Origin: Sulfuriferula nivalis
GTDB taxonomy: Bacteria > Pseudomonadota > Gammaproteobacteria > Burkholderiales > Sulfuriferulaceae
DNA length: 45,416 nucleotides
Assembly: GCF_009937995.1 (NCBI RefSeq)
Contig: NZ_AP021882.1
Location: 1-45,416 of the forward strand
Direction: 5' to 3'
Part shown: positions 22,775 to 31,488 of the stretch, in pieces
Position numbering within the stretch: position 1 is the stretch's first letter
Layout: every line of letters starts with the position of its first letter
Program-made: the position numbers and the translations under genes
The notes under the pieces: generated by a model
Seen by the model: the letters and a program-made list of their open reading frames with translations, nothing else
What the model was told of the DNA's origin: nothing
The model's database searches: none

Positions 22775-22932
22775 GAAATTTTGTTTTCGTGATGATTAAT
22801 TGTTGTTTTCATTATAACAAAACATTGAAAACGTGATGTAATAGACGTACTGTAAATTTAAATTTTGTGAGATGACGATTAATTTTGATCGTATTTTGTT
22901 CTTCGCTGACGTTATACAAAAACAAGGAGTAG

Positions 22933-23313
22933 CTAATGCAGCATCGGCTCAAAAGCGACACCGAAGCGTACAGCTAAATCCGCAAGTCGCTTATCAAGCG
23001 TCCATAATTCAGTACTGGGTGTAATAAGCGTAGATGCCAGTAATGTAATATCTACTAATCCGCATCCAAGGCCATACAGTTTCTCATGTTCGATGAATTG
23101 CATGACTTCACCTAGACTTACCTGGTTACAGGATTGCAAAAAGCTAATGTTATTTAACGTTTTGATGCGGGGTGCTGGTGGTGTTCCACAAGCAAGTTCG
23201 AGTATGACCATTGGATGAGTGAATGCACGGTCTAGCTCTATGATATTAACCAATACATCATTACCGTTTCGGAAGTGATCTATCCACACCGAGGTATCAA
23301 TGAGTACATTCAT
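22933..23313 (-). CDS. vapC: VapC-type PIN-domain ribonuclease toxin
   Basis: The 126-residue PIN domain has the acidic active-site residues of VapC toxins: D6 in [13 protein letters not shown] in MVILELACG (about 40), and D residues in [12 protein letters not shown] (about 90) and [10 protein letters not shown] (about 106). VapC toxins cleave initiator tRNA or other structured RNA. It overlaps the upstream antitoxin gene by 4 nt, the usual antitoxin-first operon. It lies next to the duplicated backbone segment and likely stabilises the plasmid. Confidence 0.92.
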   Translation of the reverse strand: MNVLIDTSVWIDHFRNGNDVLVNIIELDRAFTHPMVILELACGTPPAPRIKTLNNISFLQSCNQVSLGEVMQFIEHEKLYGLGCGLVDITLLASTLITPSTELWTLDKRLADLAVRFGVAFEPMLH

Positions 23314-23516
23314 TGCGAAGCGGCGTGATCACGGCGGCGCGGTATATCTTGAATTTCAGGCATGGTGCCGCCTAGTGCGACAAGCCGCTTGGCGGCTTGT
23401 ACACGTACAAAAGTTTTAATCGCTTCTCTGAAAATATCCGCTTTATCCATGTTCGTATCGGCCATTTCCAGGGCTTGTTCATAGAGGGCATCATCAATAG
23501 TAACCGTCGTGCGCAT
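23310..23516 (-). CDS. vapB: VapB-type antitoxin
   Basis: From the ATG at 23516 (GGAG seven bases before) the product is 68 residues. The N-terminal [19 protein letters not shown] is a ribbon-helix-helix DNA-binding module as in VapB2-type (DUF2191-like) antitoxins. The C-terminal part with [13 protein letters not shown] binds and neutralises the toxin. It overlaps vapC by 4 nt. The complex would repress its own promoter. Confidence 0.9.
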   Translation of the reverse strand: MRTTVTIDDALYEQALEMADTNMDKADIFREAIKTFVRVQAAKRLVALGGTMPEIQDIPRRRDHAASQ

Positions 23517-23589
23517 TGCTATCTCCATTTTTGCATCATTAATGATGTTAATGTACATCAAAAACATCATCACCACTACTATTAAATGT

Positions 23590-24297
23590 TTAAAACAGCT
23601 TTTTCATTTCGAGTGCTGTGTGGGCAATGTCGAGCTGGTTTTTAAGTTTCTCAACGTGGGTTTCAAGTTCAGTGATTCGCTCATCACGTTCATCTGGTGT
23701 GTCATCTTCTTCATTTTGTTGCAACTGATTTACAGTGTTTGTCAGGTGAGCTACGCGTTGTTTCAATACATTGTTTTCTTCTGTTTTTTGCGATACCGTA
23801 TTTTCTAACGTGCTAATGTCACCTGATTCAGCCTCACGTCTTTTTGTATTCTTAAATGCCATAAAGAAGTAAAATATAACGGAAAATGTGATGGCGATGA
23901 TTGCGATAGTGACGATAAAAAAGAACCATCTGTAGCCTATTATTTTCCAGTACGTATCCTTTAATACTGCTTTTGAAACATCTGAAAATGGATCTGCTTT
24001 CGCATCTTTTGTTGCTTTTGCGACTGATGCGGGATCACATCCTGGAATTATTTTAGGAATTAGATTATTAAAAATGCCAAATGAATAACCACAACCGTTA
24101 ATAATCGCCTGATCTTCATTCGCTACGCGGTTATCAACAATTTGATTTATTCGAGCATCGGCGTCATTTAATTGATCATTGCATTTGCCAATCAGATTTT
24201 GCTGGTCTTTGATCTTTGCAAGATCGTCATCGTCGTGACAACCAGTTAACAGTCCAGTCAGCATTAACATTGTCATGATTGTTTTTATAATTCGCAT
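23590..24297 (-). CDS. Lipoprotein with a transmembrane span and coiled coil
   Basis: From the ATG at 24297 the product is about 235 residues. It has a lipoprotein signal peptide with lipobox LTGC (Cys about 20), an Asp-rich start to the mature part, a second strong membrane span ([25 protein letters not shown], stated in parts: [11 protein letters not shown], then [14 protein letters not shown]) and a C-terminal coiled coil of about 75 residues ([34 protein letters not shown]). It overlaps the replication-relaxation-like gene upstream by a few bases. Possible roles are surface exclusion or envelope anchoring of a mobilization complex; no family recognised. Confidence 0.75.
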   Translation of the reverse strand: MRIIKTIMTMLMLTGLLTGCHDDDDLAKIKDQQNLIGKCNDQLNDADARINQIVDNRVANEDQAIINGCGYSFGIFNNLIPKIIPGCDPASVAKATKDAKADPFSDVSKAVLKDTYWKIIGYRWFFFIVTIAIIAITFSVIFYFFMAFKNTKRREAESGDISTLENTVSQKTEENNVLKQRVAHLTNTVNQLQQNEEDDTPDERDERITELETHVEKLKNQLDIAHTALEMKKLF

Positions 24298-24298
24298 A

Positions 24299-25066
24299 TC
24301 AAACCTCAATCAGTTCATAAAAAATCTTATTTTCAACTTCTTCACCAACCAGATAGTCATTTTCTTTTACCCATTTGCCATTACTATTTTTGGTCCATTT
24401 TGCGTAGGTTGCAGACGGGGACAATGCTTTTTGGTATCTATTTAGAATGGCTTTTGAATCGGACACAATCTGGATCAGATCGACCTTTTTATTTTTGATT
24501 GAAAGCGAGCAACCACGAACAAAAAAGTCCAAGTCGCGCTCCCATTTTGCTGAAAGTTCAATTTCAACGCCAACTGTTCTTTTGTCGGACATAATAATAA
24601 TTAAATCGAACTGTTTTTCACCCGCGACGGATTTTTCTGCGAGTTCTGATTCGGTCAGAAAGGTGTGTCCATTCTTGATTGCTTTCAAAGCTGTTTTTTG
24701 GATAAACAGGTCATGCCTAAAATGATCTTGCCTGGATCGATACGGATCCAACTGGTAATTCAAAAGTTGATTTGAATGTGAGGTGGCAATTTCAAGACCA
24801 GCCCTGGATAAAGTTAAAAAAGTTGGCGGAGAACCGCTCGCCGTTTTTGTTTCTACTAATAGTTCTTTTTTTACCAGGCGATTTGATAGTCCAGTAGTCG
24901 TTGTCATATTTAAAGAATCGACGATTTTTTTGGATGAAAAACCGAAACGATATACCCACAAAAGCGCGGCGATTTCTTTCTCGCGGCCAACAGCTTTTGG
25001 TGATTTTCCCGTGGCTTTAAACTTTTCCCGCGCTGTGCTTAAATTAGATTCTATGTTATTGTTCAT
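24299..25066 (-). CDS. Replication-relaxation-like protein (winged helix plus nuclease-like core)
   Basis: The 255-residue protein has a Lys-rich N-terminus, a winged-helix-like region (EIAALLWVYRFGFSSKKIVD and SNRLVKKELLVE, about 30-75) and a C-terminal part with EKQFDLIIIM followed by TVGVEIELSAKWERD (about 150-180). D...E-x-E...K is the arrangement of a PD-(D/E)XK-like core and matches the VEVELS-K signature of the replication-relaxation (MobC/RepRelax-type) family found beside mobilization genes. It might act at an origin of transfer or replication in the structured intergenic DNA upstream. No relaxase is visible in the window. Confidence 0.6.
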   Translation of the reverse strand: MNNNIESNLSTAREKFKATGKSPKAVGREKEIAALLWVYRFGFSSKKIVDSLNMTTTTGLSNRLVKKELLVETKTASGSPPTFLTLSRAGLEIATSHSNQLLNYQLDPYRSRQDHFRHDLFIQKTALKAIKNGHTFLTESELAEKSVAGEKQFDLIIIMSDKRTVGVEIELSAKWERDLDFFVRGCSLSIKNKKVDLIQIVSDSKAILNRYQKALSPSATYAKWTKNSNGKWVKENDYLVGEEVENKIFYELIEV

Positions 25067-25080
25067 AATTAGATAATGTA

Positions 25081-25810
25081 TTGAAATTATATATCTAATA
25101 TAACATGCTAGTATGGTGTTGTAAACTATATTTATTTTTTAAATTGTGTTGTTGTGTTTGTGCTGCAAAAGCTTTTGAATCGCCATAATCTAATTTTGCT
25201 GCGCAAAACGGCTGTACGCCGCGCTACGCGTTTATTATAGCTATTTTGCTGGACGCAAAATTTCAAAACTTTTACAGCCTTTCGTCGGCTTTGCCTCCTC
25301 CAGCGGACTAGTCGTCCTCGGGTGCCCCGCCGCTTCGCGGCTACCCCGCAACCCGACTGCGCAAATCGCACTAGTTGGCACTAGTCCAATTTACTGGATT
25401 CCGCTACCGCAGAATTGACTGTCGTCATCGTGTTTCGGGGTAGCCGCAAAGCGCGGCGCAGGGGCTGTGCCCCCCACCCAAAGTCGCGCACTTGGGTGCG
25501 CTAAAATTGCCGACGCTACGCTGGCAATTTTCCTTTGCGCGGCTCCACCCAGCATTTTGTCTGCGCCAAAATGGGCTGCGGCTGTACGCCTTGCCCCGCT
25601 TCGGCGGCACCTCGCGCCATTGCGCGTCGCCAAAACCTGCCTATTTTGATTGTTAATTTTGGTTTTACAGTTGTTTTGCAGAATCGCGTGCGAGCGTATT
25701 TCTGTTTGTGGTGACTTGTCACAATCTTCCTGTTCAGGCTTTGTGATAATTGGGATAGATGAATTGCAATTACGATTCTTCGGCATTACAATATTACTAC
25801 TTTTGTAGTT
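25081..25810. other. Gene-free, palindrome-rich intergenic region (possible oriT/oriV)
   Basis: About 700 bp with no credible gene. GCGGCTACCCCG near 25341-25352 reappears inverted near 25436-25447. Other features are a GCCGC-TTC-GCGGC hairpin (about 25329-25341), repeated words with CGCTACGC and GGCTGTACGCC, and three ACTAGT sites within about 80 bp (25307-25385). The location between a replication-relaxation-like gene and a toxin-antitoxin pair fits a transfer or replication origin, but nothing decisive is visible. Confidence 0.35.
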
Positions 25811-25832
25811 ATATTATGTTTGGAGAGCAAAG

Positions 25833-26060
25833 ATGGGCATGCCAGTTAGAATCGACGATGCATTATATGAACTAGCGCGAAGCGAAGCGAAAGTAGAGCA
25901 CCGAACAATTGCGGGACAGATTGAGTATTGGGCTATGGTGGGCCGGGCTTCACTCGACAATCCTGATCTACCTGTGAGTTTTGTGGCGGAATCACTGGCT
26001 TCAATGCGTGAGCCACGCAAACAGACAACACCTTTCGTACCACGCAGTCAGCGTGCATGA
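25833..26060 (+). CDS. ParD-like antitoxin
   Basis: The 75-residue protein starts MGMPVRIDDALYELARSEAK, the pattern of the ParD-like antitoxin family, with a short beta strand then helices that bind operator DNA. The tail (REPRKQTTPFVPRSQRA) is basic and likely disordered until bound to toxin. GGAGAG precedes the ATG. It overlaps the toxin gene by 4 nt (ATGA). Confidence 0.85.
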   Translation: MGMPVRIDDALYELARSEAKVEHRTIAGQIEYWAMVGRASLDNPDLPVSFVAESLASMREPRKQTTPFVPRSQRA

Positions 26061-26335
26061 GTTACACCGTTGAACAGACGCGGCGGTTTGCGCGTCAATA
26101 TAAAAAGTTACACGACAATGTCGCCGCTGACGTTGATAGTGCAGTCAAGCGTGTGGCTGAGAACCCAGCCGTCGGTGATCGCAAAAAAGGCGATCTCGTC
26201 AATTTATTGGTTTACAAATTCAACAGTCAAGGACAGCTCTATCTGCTGGGCTACACACTCGACGACAATGTCCAGCTGGTTTATCTAGAAGCGATAGCAC
26301 CACATGAAAACTTTTATCGCAACCTCAAACGCTAA
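26057..26335 (+). CDS. RelE/ParE-family toxin
   Basis: The 92-residue protein has the compact RelE/ParE layout: two N-terminal helices (TRRFARQYKKLHDNVAADVD), then strands with the DRKKGDLVNLLVYKF turn and a hydrophobic QLYLLGYTL strand, ending in HENFYRNLKR. Whether it cleaves mRNA on the ribosome or poisons gyrase cannot be told. It is coupled to the upstream ParD-like antitoxin. Confidence 0.87.
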   Translation: MSYTVEQTRRFARQYKKLHDNVAADVDSAVKRVAENPAVGDRKKGDLVNLLVYKFNSQGQLYLLGYTLDDNVQLVYLEAIAPHENFYRNLKR

Positions 26336-26402
26336 GTAATGCCTGGATAGTCTGGTCGTAGCCAGTCATTGAGCGTCATCCCAATACCTGGCCATGCAAC
26401 CT

Positions 26403-26675
26403 TTAATTAACTGCTTCTTTTAATGCCTTGCCAGCACTAAACCCTGGTGAATTGCGGGCAGCGATTTCCAATGCGGCGCCTGTTTTAGGGTTGCGTCCTG
26501 TACGCGCTTCGCGCTTAGACACCTTAAATGTACCAAAGCCCACTAATGCCACATCATCGCCTTTCTTAAGGGCATCCGTAATACTGCTAATGATGGCATT
26601 TAATGCGTTTTCTGCTGACTCTCGTGTTAATTCTGACTCCTTGGCAATGAATGCCACTAGCTCTTTCTTGTTCAT
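26403..26675 (-). CDS. hup: HU-family DNA-binding protein
   Basis: From the ATG at 26675 (GAGCGACC upstream) the product is 90 residues, the standard HU length: MNKKELVAFIAKESELT at the start, VGFGTFKVSKREARTGRNP (the DNA-binding arm with the conserved RNP) and the C-terminal FSAGKALKEAVN. It bends DNA nonspecifically and could help plasmid compaction, replication and recombination. A plasmid-borne HU is common on large plasmids. The frame from 26720 has no ribosome site and is not used. Confidence 0.95.
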   Translation of the reverse strand: MNKKELVAFIAKESELTRESAENALNAIISSITDALKKGDDVALVGFGTFKVSKREARTGRNPKTGAALEIAARNSPGFSAGKALKEAVN

Positions 26676-27052
26676 GGTCGCTCTCTTTTGTTTATGGAAA
26701 TTGATGGATAGTATCGGCACGTGTGCCGTTGCGTATTATGCCACGGCATTATTGGGGAATGGCATCGGTTGCGTGACATGTTCCGTTGCTGGTTAGGCCA
26801 TTTTATGTTGTTCCAACATGCAGCGAGTGACCTGCCTATAAACAACATCCACACGAATTTGTGTGTAACCCCCCGCGCATTGTGGGCTGGCGGCCATGTT
26901 TCCCGGTGCTTGCTTCATGACAGACAAACTTATACGCAATAAGTATCTAAACACAGCATATAATATCAAGCTACACCGTCATTCACGAACGGCATGTTCA
27001 TGACGTGAATGCGCATGCATAACTAATAATTATTGTTGAGTCTGGAGTTACC
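26676..27052. other. Intergenic region with no clear feature
   Basis: Separates the divergent HU and vgrG genes. Apart from a CTGGAG ribosome site before vgrG and generic AT-rich promoter-like sequence I see no supported gene or structured element here. Confidence 0.4.
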
Positions 27053-30000
27053 ATGATGAATAACAACGACACCACCGCATTTGACAGCCTAGCCGCAATA
27101 GCAGGTTACAGCAGCGACACACGGCTCTATGAATTCACCTTTGCCGATACCGATGAACTCACTCCTTGGCTAGACAACAACGGCCTGCTGGTTGCCGCCT
27201 TCAGCAGCAATGACCGCCTGCACCAGGTGCCCTACACCGACATTCTCGTGCTCTCACGCCGCCCAGACCTGCCCCTGCAATTAGCAATGGGTCGCGCCGC
27301 CACCCTGCACATCAGCCTAGCCAACACCAGCCGCACCCACCTCAACGGCTACATCACCGACATCCAGCCACTAGGCAGCGACGGTGGCGTAACCCGTTAC
27401 CAGTTGCGCTTATCCCCCTGGCTGGAAGATCTACGCCATGCCACCCATAGCCGGGTCTGGCAGGAGCAGTCAGTGCTGGCGATAGTCGATAGTGTATTTG
27501 CCGATTATGCCCCACGTGCCTACTGGGACTGGAGCAATGATGCGCTGTCGCTGTTGTCTGCCCTGCCTGTGCGTAGCTACTGTGTGCAGTATCGTGAATC
27601 GGATCTGGCGTTTGTGACGCGCTTGCTGGCTGAGGATGGCTTGAGCTGGCGAGTGGATCAGGATGATGTGGATGCACCTGATGGGCATACGCTGGTGTTG
27701 TTTGCCGACAGTACGCAAGTCAGTGCTTGCCCTGCTGTGCCGTTTGCACCAGCAACGGGGTTGCGCTTTGCGGGTACTGGCTCGCAGCAGCAGGCGGACA
27801 GTATTACGGCGTTGTCTTCTTCGCACCGGTTGATACCGGCACGGGTGACGCTGGCGAGTTTTGATTATAAGGCGAAGTCGGTGGTGGCAAGCTCGGTGCC
27901 AACACAGCTGGTGATCGGTGATGCGCAGTATCAGAAGTTGCCACCCATAGAGCATTATGACTATGTGGGGGCATATGCGTTCAGCCAGGCGGATGAAGCA
28001 CAACGCCATGCGCTGGTAATCATGCAGGCGCTGGAGGCACGGCAGCAGATTTGGTCGGGGTTGAGTACGGTGCGCAGTCTGCGGGCGGGGTTGCAGTTTG
28101 GCATAGACGGGCATCCACGGGTGGGGGTGCCTGGTACGCCGGAGAGTTGGGTAAGTACGCAGGTGGTGCAGGCGGGGATTAATAATTTGCCTTATGCGGC
28201 GCATGGCAGTGCTGCGGGCAATACGCTGGTGCCGTCTTTGACGGACTGGCTGATGGCGTTGTTAGCGCCATCATCTGATGATGCTGACACAGCGCACAAC
28301 ACGGCAAGGCAGCGCGATCAGGATGTGGATGCGCTGTCTGCCCCGCTTGCGGATGAAGCCCGTGCCGCGCTGGTGGCGACTGCCCAGCGTCTGGGTTATG
28401 CCAATGCGTTTATCGCATTACCTGCCAACCGCCCATGGCGACCCTGGCAGTCACGGCATTTGCATATGTTGCCAACTGGCATGGGCAGTCAGACTGCACG
28501 GGTGGTGGGGTTTGATGGGGCTGATGATGGTTATGCTGACAGTGATGCGTCTGGCAGTTCCCCTGCCCTGTTGGGCAACGATGAGATTTGTTGTGATGCG
28601 CTGGGGCGGGTGCGGATACGGTTCCAGTGGCAGGATGCACTGGACCAAACTGGCAGTCGTGCCAGTTGCTGGGTACGGGTGGCGCAGCGTTCTGCGGGTG
28701 GCGGGATGGGCAGTCAGTTCCTGCCGCGTATCGGGCAAGAAGTACAAGTCCAGTTCATGGAGGGCGACATCAATCGCCCGGTGATAGTGGGTGCGCTGTA
28801 CTTTGGTCAGGGTGAGGCCGGTGTGCCGGCAACCCCTGCGGGATCATTGGTAGATGCGGATACGAGTGCGTTAAGTCAGGCAACTGATCACAGTGTGTCA
28901 GCTCAGGGCAATTTAACCGCAGGCTATGCGCCTGCCTGGCATGGTGCGGGGGTGGGTGCGGATGCGCATAACAACGCTGCTGCGCAGTTTGGTATCCGTA
29001 GTCAGGAATACAGTGGGTCGGGTTATAACCAGCTGGTGTTTGATGACAGTGATGGTGCGGGTCGGATACAGTTGAAGACAACACAATCAGGGACAGAGTT
29101 GAATCTGGGGCATCTGCTGCATACGGCAGATAACTATCGGGGCAGTTTCCGTGGTAATGGGATTGAGCTGCGTACCGATGCCTGGGGGGCATTACGTGCA
29201 GGGTCGGGCTGGCTGGTGTCGAGTTATGGGGTGAGCCACAGTGCCAGTCAACGCCAAACCGCTGGGGATGTGCCTGCGGGCTATGGGTTGTTGAATACGG
29301 CCAATACGCTCGGGGCGAGTCTGAGTCAGTTGGCGGATAGTCATTTGAGTGTGGGTATTGCGGCGCTCAAGGGCAGTAGCAAAGCCAACGCCAGTTATCT
29401 GAATGACGAGGCTGCGCCAATTCCTGCCTTGGGCAAGGTGTTGCAGGGGATGGTGGATGGCAAGGCGCTGGATGCAGCACAGGGGGATGCGGCAGCACAG
29501 AACACGCAGGCAGATGACCAGCACCTGCCCCACCACACTGATCCAGTGATCAGCATTCTGGCGAAGCATGATTTGAGTATGACGGCGAGGCAAGATGTGC
29601 AATTCAACGCAGGTGAGACGTTGAATGTGCTGAATGCGGCAGATAGTCAGTTCACTACGGGTGGGGCGTTCCGTGTTCACAGTGGGCAGGCGATAGGCTT
29701 GACGGCTGGGGGGTTGAAGCAGAACCAGACGGCGGGCATGCAGTTGATTGCAGCACAAGGCGATACGACGATACAGGCGCATAACGACATCATCAGTTTA
29801 AAAGCTAAAAACAATCTGGATATGAAGAGTGCGCAGGCGAGTATCGACTTTGCTGCGGCGACGGATATTACACTGCGTACCGCAGGCGGTGCGGCTATCA
29901 CGATTGCTGGGGGGAATATCACGGTGCAGTGTCCAGGTAAGATATTGGTGCAGGCTGGGGTGAAGGGGTTTACGGGGGGTGCTAGTATGAATTATGCGTT

Positions 30001-30082
30001 GCCGCAATTTGCCACTTCCACTATTTGCATACCTTGCTTGCTCAAGGCGCTTAACGCAGGCTCAGCATTAGCCAGTGTCTAA
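27053..30082 (+). CDS. vgrG: Type VI secretion spike protein VgrG with C-terminal extension
   Basis: The 1009-residue protein has the gp27-like N-terminal region (about 1-390, with LRFAGTGSQQQADSITAL), a gp5-like OB-fold (about 470-580, with RFQWQDALDQTGSRASCWVR and GMGSQFLPRIGQEVQVQFME), and a long beta-helix tail of the DUF2345 type (about 690-980, with RQDVQFNAGETLNVL). It caps the T6SS tube and carries the phospholipase encoded downstream. No other T6SS structural genes are in the window, so this is a cargo island that relies on an apparatus elsewhere. The very GC-rich reading gives many long antisense frames that are shadows. Confidence 0.95.
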   Translation: MMNNNDTTAFDSLAAIAGYSSDTRLYEFTFADTDELTPWLDNNGLLVAAFSSNDRLHQVPYTDILVLSRRPDLPLQLAMGRAATLHISLANTSRTHLNGYITDIQPLGSDGGVTRYQLRLSPWLEDLRHATHSRVWQEQSVLAIVDSVFADYAPRAYWDWSNDALSLLSALPVRSYCVQYRESDLAFVTRLLAEDGLSWRVDQDDVDAPDGHTLVLFADSTQVSACPAVPFAPATGLRFAGTGSQQQADSITALSSSHRLIPARVTLASFDYKAKSVVASSVPTQLVIGDAQYQKLPPIEHYDYVGAYAFSQADEAQRHALVIMQALEARQQIWSGLSTVRSLRAGLQFGIDGHPRVGVPGTPESWVSTQVVQAGINNLPYAAHGSAAGNTLVPSLTDWLMALLAPSSDDADTAHNTARQRDQDVDALSAPLADEARAALVATAQRLGYANAFIALPANRPWRPWQSRHLHMLPTGMGSQTARVVGFDGADDGYADSDASGSSPALLGNDEICCDALGRVRIRFQWQDALDQTGSRASCWVRVAQRSAGGGMGSQFLPRIGQEVQVQFMEGDINRPVIVGALYFGQGEAGVPATPAGSLVDADTSALSQATDHSVSAQGNLTAGYAPAWHGAGVGADAHNNAAAQFGIRSQEYSGSGYNQLVFDDSDGAGRIQLKTTQSGTELNLGHLLHTADNYRGSFRGNGIELRTDAWGALRAGSGWLVSSYGVSHSASQRQTAGDVPAGYGLLNTANTLGASLSQLADSHLSVGIAALKGSSKANASYLNDEAAPIPALGKVLQGMVDGKALDAAQGDAAAQNTQADDQHLPHHTDPVISILAKHDLSMTARQDVQFNAGETLNVLNAADSQFTTGGAFRVHSGQAIGLTAGGLKQNQTAGMQLIAAQGDTTIQAHNDIISLKAKNNLDMKSAQASIDFAAATDITLRTAGGAAITIAGGNITVQCPGKILVQAGVKGFTGGASMNYALPQFATSTICIPCLLKALNAGSALASV

Positions 30083-30093
30083 CAGGAGTATTG

Positions 30094-30960
30094 ATGTATT
30101 TCGCTAATGACTATTTGGGCGCATGGGAATTGCTTGATCATGCGCTATCCATTATTGCTGAACGACCTGCGCTGAATTGGATAGCCGTCGTCGATCAAGC
30201 ATTTGATTATCAGGCAGCGCCTTTACGCTGGCGTAGTGAGTCGGTGTGTTTGTATGACAATGACCTGATGCAGCAATTCGCCAAGCTTAGCCCAGTGCTG
30301 CTGGCGCTACCCACGGCTGAACCAGAGCCTTTACGCAAAGCGCTGGTTACCCTGTTTGCACACTGCGAGGGACGCCCTATGTTGAGTCTGATTGCCAGTG
30401 AACATTCCGCAATGGAAATTGCCGAGGCTTGGCGTCCGTTTCAGAAAGTCAAAACAGACGATGGGCAATTATTTGTGCTGCGCCTCGCTGATACGCGGGT
30501 GTTACCCGCGCTGGCCGTGGCACTACCGCCAGCGGCATGGCATGGATTAACCCATCAGTTCGCAGCCTGGTACATCATTAATCGTAGCGGCGATTTGGAA
30601 AATATCCCGCTAGCCGAAACAGATGCAGAGATTCCTGATGAAATCACGCTAGATGCGGAAGCGGTTGCAATGATGCTGGACTTGGGGCAGCCTGATGCGG
30701 TGATAGCGGCGTTGCATGAGAAAACGCCTGATCTGGTACCAGACTCCCAGCGAGCACAGTTTTACCAACGTATAACTGACATATGCGCCTATGCCAAACA
30801 ATATAGGGTTGAGTCATTCCAAGACATTGTCGCCCTCGCCATATTAGGCTGCCTCACCAACAATGAAGCTTTGGCTGACCCGAAGTTGCAGCAATTATTG
30901 GAGCAACATAAGTGGGAGCAAGGCAGTCTTATTTCGGAATTGGAGGCGTATGTTGAATAA
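30094..30960 (+). CDS. DUF4123 adaptor/chaperone for a T6SS effector
   Basis: From the ATG at 30094 (AGGAG seven bases before) the product is 288 residues. The N-terminal half has the pattern of DUF4123 (WELLDHALSII, NWIAVVDQAFDY, then PVLLALPT and LSLIASEH), proteins that load effectors on VgrG. The C-terminal helical part may hold the effector. It lies directly between vgrG and the lipoprotein/effector genes, the standard order for Tle1-type modules. Confidence 0.85.
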   Translation: MYFANDYLGAWELLDHALSIIAERPALNWIAVVDQAFDYQAAPLRWRSESVCLYDNDLMQQFAKLSPVLLALPTAEPEPLRKALVTLFAHCEGRPMLSLIASEHSAMEIAEAWRPFQKVKTDDGQLFVLRLADTRVLPALAVALPPAAWHGLTHQFAAWYIINRSGDLENIPLAETDAEIPDEITLDAEAVAMMLDLGQPDAVIAALHEKTPDLVPDSQRAQFYQRITDICAYAKQYRVESFQDIVALAILGCLTNNEALADPKLQQLLEQHKWEQGSLISELEAYVE

Positions 30961-31486
30961 AGTTCAGATACAAAAAATGAAAACCCTGCTCCTCATTCTC
31001 GTACTATGCCTGCCGCTGGCAGGCTGTTTTGAAGAACCTACCGCGACCGTTTCCTATGGTGCGATTAGTTATATCGACGAACCTATTGTCTCCATCATCA
31101 TCAACGGCGAAGGCGGCATACTCGGCGTTAACCCTCACGCTGGTGGCGCAGGCGGCATGTGCTGCGTAGTGATTCCCGAGCATTGGCACCCTGGCCTTAA
31201 AGCCACGATTAAGTGGCAAATGGATGGTACGTGGCTAAAGGACAGCCAAGGCAAACTGGTCATCCGCAACGGCAAAAATGTCCTTGTCCAAGGCCCATGG
31301 AAACAAAAAATCGTTGATATACCCGAATACAAGGAAGCAGATACGGTTGCGATTAACTTCTTCCCGCATGATGACGTAAAGGTGTTGGTAACCAAATGGG
31401 GGCCAGGCTCTCCCAATTATCCCTATCCAGTTCCAGACCCTAACCATTGTTGGGATGGTATTGAAAACATGTGTAAAGGAAAATAA
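30950..31486 (+). CDS. DUF3304 lipoprotein, likely immunity protein
   Basis: From the ATG at 30950 (GGAGG just before; an ATG at 30977 is also possible) the product has a lipoprotein signal peptide with lipobox LAGC and a mature part typical of DUF3304: AISYIDEPIVSIIINGEGG, GGMCCVVIPEHWHPG, and a C-terminal Cys pair around NHCWDGIENMCKG. DUF3304 lipoproteins sit beside Tle-type effectors and are thought to neutralise them in the periplasm. It overlaps the DUF4123 gene by 11 nt. Confidence 0.82.
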   Translation: MLNKVQIQKMKTLLLILVLCLPLAGCFEEPTATVSYGAISYIDEPIVSIIINGEGGILGVNPHAGGAGGMCCVVIPEHWHPGLKATIKWQMDGTWLKDSQGKLVIRNGKNVLVQGPWKQKIVDIPEYKEADTVAINFFPHDDVKVLVTKWGPGSPNYPYPVPDPNHCWDGIENMCKGK

Positions 31487-31488
31487 TT

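Larger units (their letters stand above)
22044..22850. repeat. Backbone duplication, copy 2 (partner at 2482-3290)
   Basis: About 807 bp repeat the segment at 2482-3290 in the same orientation with scattered substitutions. The match begins 12 bp right of the Tn3-type inverted repeat and ends at GACGTAC, followed after a few bases by a shared TTAAATTTTG motif. Confidence 0.9.

Noticed and set aside
25133..25786. ORFs of 60-131 codons in the palindrome-rich intergenic region
   Set aside because: They are Arg/Ala-rich frames over repeated GC-rich words, lack ribosome sites and overlap one another on both strands.
25081..25810. CRISPR array
   Set aside because: Repeated words are short, irregularly spaced and partly inverted; no constant repeat-spacer pattern and no cas genes.
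27354..29922. Several long antisense and alternate-frame ORFs inside vgrG
   Set aside because: They follow from the high GC and codon pattern of vgrG, are rich in His/Arg/Pro, lack ribosome sites and show no domain pattern.
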